DNA of 64,000 nt from Alentia gelatinosa (taxonomy: Eukaryota > Annelida > Polychaeta > Phyllodocida > Polynoidae), in NCBI GenBank assembly GCA_950022655.1, contig OX465587.1:35025153-35089152 (forward strand), in the 5' to 3' direction. The translations under genes were made by a program, and so were the position numbers. Each line of letters begins with the position of its first letter. Positions within the stretch are counted from its first letter, which is position 1. A model generated the notes under the pieces. It saw only the letters and a list, made by a program, of their open reading frames with translations. It was not told where the DNA came from and did not search any database. Shown piece by piece: positions 56,336-64,000 of this stretch.

Positions 56336-56697
56336 TTTGATGACATGTTGGTTATTAAAATATAGTAGGTGACAGTGAATTGATATAAAATCTGAGATGT
56401 TGTGGTGGGTGGGTGTTGGATAGTTTGTGATGTATGAGGGTGAGAGCTGATAAAACGAAAATTAAAATGAGATGAAAATTCAGTCTTATAGATTGGAGTT
56501 CTGGATTATGGAGATCAGCTGGCGGTTATCATGAGAGTTATTGTTGGTCTGAATGTACACCCTGTGAATCGCTGAGCGCTATCCCCTGTATTTCTGAACA
56601 TCCAGCTCTGAAGCCCCAGTCCTGTATACATGTGACTGTGGCTGCCGCCTGTCGGAGGGTGTGAAGAGTGTACGACATGTCGGGAAGTCCAGGGACC
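56336..56697. other. No gene recognised
   Basis: Unique sequence, no supported frame. Confidence 0.4.
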
Positions 56698-56983
56698 TGG
56701 GACCTGTTTCACTAGTTTTGTGACAAAGGTGTTAGACATGAAAAGCGGCACCAACAGTGCAAACAAGAACGGATAAAACGAAGTCACATTTCATAACTCA
56801 TATCACATCTATTGTTGTATGTTGTGTCATAATGTCGGTGTTGCAAACAGTCACACTACAGTGCCACTTGTGCCAGCGCTACTTGTGTTGTCACAAAATT
56901 AGTCAACCCCAATCTGTCTGTATGATATCACAGACCCCATTTAGACATGTCGCGAAACTAGTGAAACAGAGGCCCTGATGCTG
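56698..56983. mobile_element. Short MITE with GGG-type ends
   Basis: GGGACCTGTTTCACTAGTTT at the left pairs with the reverse complement of the right end (GGGCCTCTGTTTCACTAGTT), about 30 bp with a few mismatches. It is 286 bp, non-coding. The target duplication is not clear. Confidence 0.55.
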
Positions 56984-57349
56984 GTTAGGCGGGTCATCCA
57001 CCACCGACTCCACATTGAGAAGTGGAAGCGGTATGAGTGAGCGGCTTTTACCAAATGTTGAGAAGCACTTGAAATCAAGGCACATCTCCTTCGAGATATT
57101 GCAATAACCACTTTTCATCTCCCTCAGCACATCCTAGAGCTGAGATATGAAAAGCCTTGCTGGCCTGATGCACTCAGAGATGTGGATAATGCGGCCGATT
57201 ATTGACTGGATGCCTTTCCTCGTGAAAGTATGTTTCTTAGCGACTACGTAGATTACCTGCATGAGCTCTTGTGGCTTATCGGCTGGCAGGAACAGTGACA
57301 TCTAGCCTGCATCAATTTTGATGCCCAACCACCGGATAACCTACTTGGC
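56984..57349. other. No gene recognised
   Basis: May include eroded 5' sequence of LINE 2, but no motif could be placed. Confidence 0.35.
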
Positions 57350-57355
57350 CAGTAG

Positions 57356-57468
57356 TTGATCGTGCACACTCATTTGTCATTTATCGAAGAAAACAATTTA
57401 CTGAACAATAATCAACAAGGCTTTCGTCGGGGCCGGGGAACAACCGATGCAGTAGTGCAGCTTGTTAA
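57356..57468 (+). pseudogene. Reverse transcriptase fragment of LINE 2, first piece
   Basis: Encodes NNNQQGFRRGRGTTDAVVQL, the finger-region motif just before RT motif A. The frame runs to the TTAA at 57465-57468 and resumes at 61814. Confidence 0.75.
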
Positions 57469-57531
57469 CCCTTTAACCCTTTCCTTGGCGCGCCTAGCGC
57501 ACGTATACGTCGTTAACGGCCGCCCCCCACT

Positions 57532-57680
57532 ATACGGAAACAGGGTTACTGTGGCTGTACGTGATAAATACGCTGTAAAATTGACGATAAAACGACCCGA
57601 TGCCGAAGGCAGAGGGTCGTTTTATCGTCAATTTTACCAAGTATTTATCACGTACAGACACAGTATGCCTGTTTTCGTAT
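57532..57680. repeat. 149-bp hairpin in element X
   Basis: Arms pair over about 70 bp with small symmetric mismatched bubbles. Perfect blocks include TAAAATTGACGATAAAACGA continuing to CCC (23 bp) and GTACGTGATAAATAC (15 bp). The tip is TGCC-GAA-GGCA at 57601-57611. Confidence 0.85.
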
Positions 57681-57799
57681 TATTATATACCTTATTTTAG
57701 CGTAAAATCGCCATTTAGGAACGTCTTGTTCGGGCGACTTGGCGGGCTTCGACATCTTGTCAGGTACGTACGGATCTCAACGTTATCCAGTGTGTAGCC

Positions 57800-57850
57800 G
57801 ACCAGCGTTAATATCATCAATCTGATTGGACGAGAGGTTTTTCCTTGTCC
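57800..57850. promoter_or_regulatory. Inverted CCAAT boxes in element X
   Basis: CTGATTGGAC and GTCCAATCACAG face each other across about 15 bases. Inverted CCAAT pairs often lie in vertebrate and invertebrate promoters. This one precedes the small plus-strand frame at 57925. Confidence 0.35.
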
Positions 57851-57924
57851 AATCACAGAGCGCCTTTTAATTCTACACTCCCCTGCGGAGGCTTTGATAA
57901 ATTACGTAGGAACAGTATGTAACT

Positions 57925-58119
57925 ATGTCAATATATGATCGGAGAGCAGAACTGATCAGGCGTCTAAAGCGTTACGCAAAGAATACGTTGGAGAGTGATC
58001 ATCTAATGAAGCACATCGCCACAACTTTTTTTATGGCGCCAGGATTAAGAACCTACACGTTGACCGAGTTTTCAACAGTTATCAAGGCAAGTTATATTTC
58101 ATTTTATCTTTATATTTAG
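57925..58119 (+). CDS. Possible first exon of a second gene in element X
   Basis: ATG at 57925 opens MSIYDRRAELIRRLKRYAKN. The composition looks protein-like to about TVIK, after which AAG-GCAAGT could be a GC-type splice donor; the read-through frame beyond it becomes hydrophobic and stops. No domain is recognised and no downstream exon was identified, so this is tentative. Confidence 0.3.
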   Translation: MSIYDRRAELIRRLKRYAKNTLESDHLMKHIATTFFMAPGLRTYTLTEFSTVIKASYISFYLYI

Positions 58120-58340
58120 TATACATTCGACGTAAGAAGGTCCATAGATTCTATTTCAATTCATCTTTTGGGAAGACAACAACAGATTTAACGTATTTAC
58201 AACATTTTATTTGGCGGAAAATTCACAACTCGACTCGCGGCCGAAATAGACAACTTGACAAATCATTTGTTTCTAATCTACCTCGTATAGCTCAGTATTT
58301 ATCTATTTGTCACATCAAGCAACATAGTTTGATTTTCTTT

Positions 58341-60280
58341 TCACATTTTCACATTGATATTCACGGTACAACCCGTGAAAGTAGATCCCGTTAGTAGGCC
58401 ACTAATAAAATCTTGTCGATTTAAGTTAGTTAAACTATTGTTCGGATTTGTTTTTGCAACGTTGGTGGCACGGCCTGGAATGGCGACGGTCATCTCGTCT
58501 TCCCCCAAATCCGCAACGAACTCTTTTGTTAACATCGAACCCTGTAAATACATGAATTTTTATTTATTAATAATCATATCCATTGATACAATCTTATTCG
58601 TTATTAAGCATTTCTAATATATATTTTTACTTACATTTTCAGTTTCATCGTCATCAAACGTGATCGCTGGTCGCACTTTCTTCAAAGCGACAGCTGCAGA
58701 ACCTGAAGTCGAACTCACTGGACGTTTTCTACTGTCATTAGCGTTGGAAGTACCACCAGAGACCTGACCACACTCAATCTACCAGAAAAATAACAAGATA
58801 AAAGGAAATTTCCCATAAATACCATGGATATATATTATGAAAGTGAAGATGATTCACTGCAAAGGAATTTGTGTTTACTGTGACATATTAAATCATGGAT
58901 TATTCTTCAATAATAAACAATTCAAAAGGAAATTCATGAAATATATTCACCGCTCTCGTCGCACTGCTGTTTGAAGCCTCAGCTAGACCAGGTAAGGAGA
59001 ATCTTCTATTACCTTCATTTAGAACGCCATATATTGCTCTTTGTTGTTCTGTACTAGCCGTCGCATAAGACTGTAAACTCTGTATGGACTTGTGGCCCGA
59101 GAGTTGGGCAACTAGGTTGACAGGTACACCCGCATGTATTAAGGAACTGCAGGCGGTCTTCCTAACGGAATGATTCGTAATTTTTTTTCCACTTATACCA
59201 GCGACAGCTGCACTTTCTTTAAGTATTTTTCCGAGTTCATTTCTGCCCATTGGCTGTCGGCTATACCACACTGTACTGGAGGCTGTACGTTTATGATTAA
59301 TAGTTAAATAAAAAGGCGATGTATCTTGAAGCATATCTGAAGGGCGATGACTTGAATATTTCTTCAATAAGTGAATAGGACAACGTTCTGGTTTTTCTTT
59401 GTTAGACCACATTTTAGGCATGAAACTTCTCGTTCCTCGGTTGTCGCCCTGACGAGTTTTACTCATTCTTTCGAAAAATTCTACGAAAGGTTCATCAATA
59501 TTTTCCTCGTGCAGCTTCACATCTCCCCAACATAGCTGGCGTGATTCGTGCTGACCCCTAAGGCCAAAGCACTTACTTGTCAGGTACCAAAGGCTATTTC
59601 TTAACCCTTTAGGAGTATCGCTAGCGAAGGCTGGGGAATTCCAGAGGAGCTCTTCTTCCTCTGCACTCAATGGGTCGCTCTGTAATATAATAATACGAAA
59701 ATTAGGTAAAATCAATTTTTTTTCCCAATTTATATAATTTTAAATATTACCAGAAAATTTAGAATTGGAATTTGGATGTAAGTGATAAATATTTTTATGA
59801 AAATGTACTTACTCGGTTAGGCTTATTTCCTAGACCTTGACTCTTTAGTTCCCTCTTGCGCATACAGAGAACATCACGAGCTGTCTTGAAGGTATCTGAT
59901 GTAGTAATATTTTCTCCGTAAGAGTGTACATCTAAGTATCTTTTGATACTTCCGTATATCGTAGACAACGATTCGGGCTCGTAGTTTTCGCCATTTTGTT
60001 TTTTTATCTTGATAAAATACGTCCCGAGTAGTACATTCAACCTTATAGGTTGTATTTTTTCAATTCGTTCTGAGTTTCCCTCGGACTCGCACCACTTCTG
60101 GAATGAATTTACATCTCTTTCTGTCTTCTTTTGTGTTTCCCTACTTTTTTTTGATGCGATATAGTCCCGTAAAAGCTGGTCGCTTGTTCCGGCCAATTCA
60201 ACAACCTTTTCAACGTTTTCTTCGTTTTTATCGTTAGAATTATCGACCACAAATGTAAACTCTCTGTCATGAACCTCCAT
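58341..60280 (-). CDS. Crypton-type tyrosine recombinase, four exons
   Basis: Exons are 60280-59813, 59679-58951, 58778-58635 and 58541-58341, with introns of 133, 172 and 93 bases. Donors are GTAAGT, GTGAAT and GTAAGT; acceptors are ATTACAG, TGGTAG and TTTACAG; all introns are phase 0. The product is about 513 residues. Exon 1 encodes an N-terminal SAM-like DNA-binding domain (LLRDYIASKKSRETQKKTER). Exon 2 holds the catalytic domain: CFGLRGQHESRQLCWGDV (first Arg), ITNHSVRKTACSSLIHAGVP (H-x-x-R), QLSGHKS (His) and SLQSYATAS (Tyr). This pattern matches Crypton recombinases and the related DUF3504 domain of animal ZMYM/QRICH1 proteins. Exons 3-4 are a Ser-rich basic linker and a C-terminal FTGCTVNINVKM-type tail. 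The frame is intact. It lies alone inside element X, so it may be the mobilising enzyme, a passenger, or a captured gene. Confidence 0.82.
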
Positions 60281-60960
60281 AGCTGGAAACGTTAGTGACA
60301 GCGTTCCTTCTATGCGGAGTGTGAGCTGTTGTTATTGAATTATTTGCGTATTATTTATTCAGCTATAATTCTTATTTTTCTTTCAATCTAAACGTTGTAT
60401 ATTATTGTTAAATATTATATCGTATTTTTAAGTTGTACTTTTTCGCTATTTTTCGAGTTATTATTGATTGATTGTCTTTGTTTACGTTTCGTAGGTCGAC
60501 TTCCGGTGGAGCGAGTTCGACACTTTTATCGGACGTGAGTACCACAGATACTTCTATACATTATTGAAATAAATGTTTTTAATCGCAAATGAAATGTTTA
60601 TGTCATATTTACACTAAATATTATTTTTACACACTATCGGTTTACGCTAACGTTTCGATAACGTAGGCGGCCATTTTTTATATCGCTCTTCAAGCACAGT
60701 GCTGCTAACGTCCAATCAGATTCACTCTTTCCCACATATTTATCACGTGATCAACCAAACTTACAGCACCCGGGTGCTGTACGGATATAAATACGTCCTG
60801 GGTATGAGAGGGCTGTATGTGTAGATTGTTGTTGCACAGGTATATAATAATACGGGAGTCTCTGTTAGAAACGCCGCACGCCTGACACATCTGACCTCTC
60901 ATACGCCGGCCCATTCCCCAAGCGTTAGAAAATGGCTAAACCCGCAGAGGGGTGCATTAC
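60281..60960. other. Upstream region of the Crypton-type gene
   Basis: AT-rich with no clear TATA box; probably the promoter and 5' UTR. On plus, GGAC-GTGAGTACC near 60532 is a strong splice-donor match without a recognisable exon. Confidence 0.35.
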
Positions 60961-61324
60961 TAATTATCAAATTTAGATAACTTAGAGAAATAATTAGATA
61001 ATTTAAATGATACCCAAAAAAAGAAGAGACTTCAGGCTTTATTTCCATACCATTAATTATTGATTAGATCGATATTCAATAATTATATTAATATTTCAAA
61101 GTGCAGGAAGACTTTTTTTCCCCTCCATTGACACAAGCCTGTGGCTAGGGTTCAATATAGCACATCGCCTACGAAGATCTTTATCTTTTTTTTCATCGCG
61201 ATGACATAATGTTTTTTTCCCGTTTATAATAATAAAAAGATATGGAGAACATGTTTCTGGAGTTGTTTTGTGTCTAAAATTAAGTATTGCCGAAAATAGA
61301 AGACTTTCTAACCTATTTACGAAA

Positions 61325-61560
61325 AATGATGCCTTAAGGCATCACCGGCGCACGCTAGGGGAATTCCTTAAGGCATTACCGGCGTATAGTAGGGGAATGC
61401 CTTAAGGCATTACCGGCGCACGCTAGGGGAATGCCTTAAGGCATTACCGGCGTAGAAAGGGTTAAGGAAGCATGATGCCTGAAGGCATCACCACACTAGA
61501 GACGCATGATGCCTGAGGCATTACTGCATTAAAGACGCATGATGCCTTAAGGCATCATTG
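61325..61560. repeat. Palindromic ATGCCTTAAGGCAT arrays of X (right) and Y (left)
   Basis: Four palindromes belong to X (61327-61445) and three to Y (61472-61557), with the TTAA junction at 61462-61465 between. Outer base pairs switch together in most units (GATGCC..GGCATC or AATGCC..GGCATT). Confidence 0.8.
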
Positions 61561-61813
61561 TTCCAACATGAATATAAAGGTTTTAACAAAGAAATGAGAA
61601 ATCACTATTCATGAAATCTTCAGAAAATGTAGATATAACATCATATTTAGTATTTCTATTAAAAGGAAATAAAAGGCTAATGATTATATATCATATTGCA
61701 CGATTACAAACTTGAATATCATTATGTGCCCGTCCTCTAGCCAGACTTACTGCCTCCAGCACCCATCCCTATAGGAGTAGCTGGCCCCCAGGCAGCCGTC
61801 CTTAAAGGGTTAA

Positions 61814-62672
61814 TGATCTACATACATACAGAGACAACAAACTCCTATCCCGCTGTGTTTTCATAGATTTTAATAGGGCTTTCGACCGAGTAAATAGAAA
61901 CTTAATAACAACTAAACTTAATCAAAATTTTGCAATAGGTTCCAAACTAATAAACTACATCTCTGATTATTTAAGAAATAGAACACAATGTACTAGATTT
62001 GGCAATACTGGAGTTCCACAAGGTAGTATCCTCAGCCTCCTGTTATTTAACTGTTGTGTTGATGACTTTAAAACTCTTCCTTTGTTGTGTAAACATATTT
62101 TCTATGCAGATGACTTGGTCCTATACACCAGTGACCAAAACTTTAACAGCAGCATGTATAGATTGCAACATGACTTACTTTTGCTTGAAAACTGGTGCAA
62201 GGTAAATTGCATGAAAGTAAATGTAAAAAAGACCAAGCTATGCATTTTCGGATCCACGATACAGCTGAAAGCAAATGATAATAACATAACAGACCTGAAA
62301 TTACATATCAATGGGGTGGAAATTCCTTGATGTAGGAATTATAAATATCTTGGTATAGTTTTAGATGACACACTCACTTGGAAAAATGCAGTCACAGATG
62401 TCTTGAAGAAAATAAATAAAAAATTGTTCCAACTATCGAAGGTCAAAAGAAATATTACTGAGTCAACTAGTACTAAAATCTATAAAACTATCATAGTCCT
62501 GATTGTTGACTATCTAAGTTATTTCATAGGAGGGGCAGGAAAAAATCTTCTTAGCCAACTGCAAAAAGCTCAGAATAGGGGACTAAGAATTTTCACTAGA
62601 AAGGGAGTGTGGGATATAAGTACAGAATCACCACATGACAGGTGTAAAGTAGAGACGCTGGGGACTAAAGAA
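61814..62672 (+). pseudogene. Reverse transcriptase of LINE 2, main piece
   Basis: CVFIDFNRAFDRVNRNLI (motif A), NTGVPQGSILS and HIFYADDLVLY with an intact YADD. One in-frame TGA at 62328-62330, then NYKYLGIVLDDTLTW and the thumb region LQKAQNRGLRIFTRKG. Cut at 62672 by H copy 3. Confidence 0.85.
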
Positions 62673-62961
62673 GAAACCAACAAGTTTTGGTCAAAGTCGT
62701 CGTTCTCCACGAGTTTGATGCGGTGTGATATGAACGAGGCGACAGCCGAGTGAATATCATGTACCATTCAAACGAGCTAAAGAATGACTTATTTGACCAA
62801 AACGAGTTGCTTTCTGTATTTATCTCACCCCTGTACATACTAAGAGAATGGACAACACACAGGAAATAGACCATGAAGAACGTTCTGTAATACTTGTAGG
62901 GGCATGGAGAACGAGTTCCCAATGTTAAGCCTATGGACATTTATTCCATGAGTGAGATAAT
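62673..62961. mobile_element. H hairpin element, copy 3, inserted in LINE 2
   Basis: 289 bp from GAAACCAACAAGTTTTGG to GAGTGAGATAAT. Its removal joins the LINE codons ...KE and RRIYMLL in frame, fixing both ends to within a few bases. Hairpin 1 has the tip GGCGACAGCC with inner blocks CGAGTTTGA and TCAAACGAG. CCAATGTTAAGCCTATGG is conserved. Confidence 0.75.
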
Positions 62962-63185
62962 AGACGCATCTACATGCTGTTGTTAAAAGATGTGCAGACA
63001 GTATACTGGTAAAAGAAAATCCCAAAACATGATCTCAAAATAAAAAAACAGGTGAAGCTGAAGCGGCCCCGCACAAATTTCTTTAGGAGGAACCCACTGT
63101 ACATAGGTATGGGTTTTTGGAATGATATACCAATTGAAACTTGTCCAAAATACTCATTCTGCATATCTATACAATAAAAATATTT
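62962..63185 (+). pseudogene. C-terminal tail of LINE 2
   Basis: Frame resumes with RRIYMLLLKDVQTVYW, one stop, then RPRTNFFRRNPLYIGMGFWN, the typical last conserved block of these LINE proteins. Confidence 0.7.
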
Positions 63186-63335
63186 CGTTACATTCCAACC
63201 TGTATAATGACCATGATACGGCAAACAAAACCTGCTAACACAGCAGAATGCCAATGTAACTTAATTGCAAATTAAAAAAAAAATAGTTGAAGGTGTTGGG
63301 GAAACACGACTCATGAGTGGAGAGAAGTAACACCA

Positions 63336-63998
63336 GGGAGTTGTTTTTCAGTTGAGACGATCTCAACTTGAGATCCGCTAAGATCAGTCAGAGATCCTGA
63401 GACCGACTTTGAGATTAATGGCGGAAAGTGTTTTTCAGACGTTGTCTCAAGTCTACACAGCCGATCTTAGGGGATCTCAACTCCAAGGATCTCAAGTTGA
63501 GATCTCTAACCCTTAGTGTAGAGCTATCTCAAGTTCTATAGTGATCTTCCTGTGGTTTAAGTAAACCGGAGCCTCTAAATTGCCTATTGTCGCCCCAAAC
63601 TGTTATGTCAAGTCCCTCGCGATACCTTTTGTGAACCAATGTCAAGTTGAGACCGATCTCAACTTGAGACCGATCTCAAGTTTAGACCGATCTCAAGTTG
63701 AAACTGACTTTGAACATTACAGTGGGTTCAGCACAAACTAGCTGAGCGGTGCAGTGCCTTGTTTTTATGTTGCTCATCAATTGTCTCTCATGGTCATAAT
63801 AACCACAATGAAACTATGAAATTTGGAATATACGTTTGCCAGGTTATCAATACACTTTGCTCTAAATATCTTTTTATTTTGATAAGTTTTAGCACCGGAT
63901 AAAAAAGTTGGGACAAGTATCAACTGGTCTCAAGTTGAGACCGAAGTTGAGATCCTTTCACTTGAGATCCCTGAGATCATCTCAACTGAAAAACACCC
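63336..63998. mobile_element. MITE with long inverted ends, right edge of window
   Basis: GTTGTTTTTCAGTTGAGACG at the left mirrors GATCTCAACTGAAAAACACCC-type sequence at the right end. Inside, GACCGATCTCAAGTTGA-type units repeat in both orientations (63480-63510, 63645-63705, 63930-63950). No coding capacity. The right target duplication is outside the window. Confidence 0.65.
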
Positions 63999-64000
63999 AA

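Larger units (their letters stand above)
57477..61461. mobile_element. Element X: TTAA-flanked element with a Crypton-type recombinase gene
   Basis: 3,985 bp, ends CCCTTTCC and GAAAGGG, flanked by TTAA at 57473-57476 and 61462-61465 within the left terminal repeat of Y. The right end carries four ATGCCTTAAGGCAT-type palindromes alternating with CCGGCG..AGGGGA spacers. The left end carries other short palindromes (GGCGCGCC, CGTATACG, CGTTAACG) and a 149-bp hairpin. The only substantial gene is a four-exon tyrosine recombinase on minus. No DDE transposase frame was found. The outer structure is piggyBac-like; the gene content is not. Confidence 0.7.
57469..61809. mobile_element. MITE Y (TTAA-flanked), split by element X
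   Basis: Y consists of 57469-57476 plus 61466-61809, about 352 bp when joined. Its ends are then CCCTTTAAGGA and, inverted, the same CCCTTTAAGGA, flanked by TTAA at 57465-57468 and 61810-61813. Near its left end are ATGCCTGAAGGCAT-type palindromes (61470-61560). Its right part resembles the right part of the 24039 MITE. Confidence 0.75.
57350..63185 (+). mobile_element. LINE 2 (Jockey/CR1-type), 5'-truncated, with nested insertions
   Basis: RT coding pieces lie at 57356-57468, 61814-62672 and 62962-63170. The insertions between them are the TTAA elements Y and X (57469-61809) and H copy 3 (62673-62961). Joining the pieces gives a continuous frame at each junction. An AATAAA near 63173 and an A-run at about 63272 may mark its 3' end. 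Confidence 0.8.

Noticed and set aside
58341..60280. The Crypton-type gene as a plain host gene of the ZMYM/QRICH1 kind
   Set aside because: Not excluded, but its position wholly inside a TTAA-flanked element nested in two other elements makes a mobile origin more likely. Synteny in relatives would settle it.
61325..61560. Short repeats at about 36-base spacing, reminiscent of a CRISPR array
   Set aside because: Units are palindromes at transposon ends, spacers are similar to each other, and the genome is eukaryotic.
57469..61809. A single 4.3-kb element from 57469 to 61809
   Set aside because: Two TTAA sites on each side and the perfect 11-bp repeat of Y on removal of 57477-61465 fit two nested insertions better.

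Overview
The window is metazoan nuclear DNA, most likely from an aquatic invertebrate. The evidence is spliceosomal introns with GT-AG sites, Penelope-like elements, three tyrosine-recombinase (YR) retrotransposon loci, Jockey/CR1-type LINEs, a Crypton-type gene, LTR relics and many short inverted-repeat elements. A mollusc, brachiopod or lancelet would fit, but the sequence alone does not fix the taxon. No bacterial gene, tRNA, rRNA or CRISPR was found.

Layout. 1-6340: degenerate tandem repeats, a TTAA-flanked MITE, a telomere-like tract and a decayed Gypsy fragment. 6342-8050 (minus): the only probable host gene, a two-exon type II membrane protein that looks like a glycosyltransferase. 8664-13225: YR retroelement 1 (plus) with Ngaro-style split direct repeats. 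13364-about 24034: YR retroelement 2 (minus), split in its gag by Penelope-like element PLE1 (17498-23628, 16-bp target duplication). 24039-26493: a MITE and a solo LTR. 27229-28175: small hairpin elements in a simple repeat. 28452-30381: a foldback-type element made of two opposed arrays. 31375-40277: two head-to-tail, nearly identical GC-rich YR retroelement units (minus). 41160-41500: an array of short hairpins. 42631-51101: a LINE split by a TA-flanked MITE (45204-46016) and by a second Penelope element, PLE2 (46432-50730, 15-bp target duplication). 53155-55721: a broken paralogue of the glycosyltransferase-like gene, itself carrying the same MITE. 56008-56331: a second solo LTR. 57350-about 63185: a second LINE split by a nest of elements.

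The most striking locus is 57465-61813. LINE 2 contains a MITE (Y) at a TTAA site. Inside the left terminal repeat of Y, again at TTAA, sits a 3,985-bp element (X, 57477-61461) beginning CCCTTT and ending AAAGGG. X carries a four-exon gene for a Crypton-type tyrosine recombinase with all catalytic residues recognisable, a 149-bp hairpin, and one terminus built of repeated ATGCCTTAAGGCAT palindromes shared with three other elements in the window. A piggyBac-like outer structure combined with a tyrosine recombinase gene is unusual.

Other points of interest: a 289-bp hairpin family (H) whose stems change sequence between copies while staying paired; an in-frame UGA between gag and pol in both YR elements 1 and 2; hammerhead-like ribozyme cores in both Penelope elements with a covarying stem; and an ITDYF motif resembling a PCNA-binding box in both Penelope ORF1 proteins. 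Most retroelement genes here are broken by stops or frameshifts. The Crypton-type gene and the 6342-8050 gene look intact.
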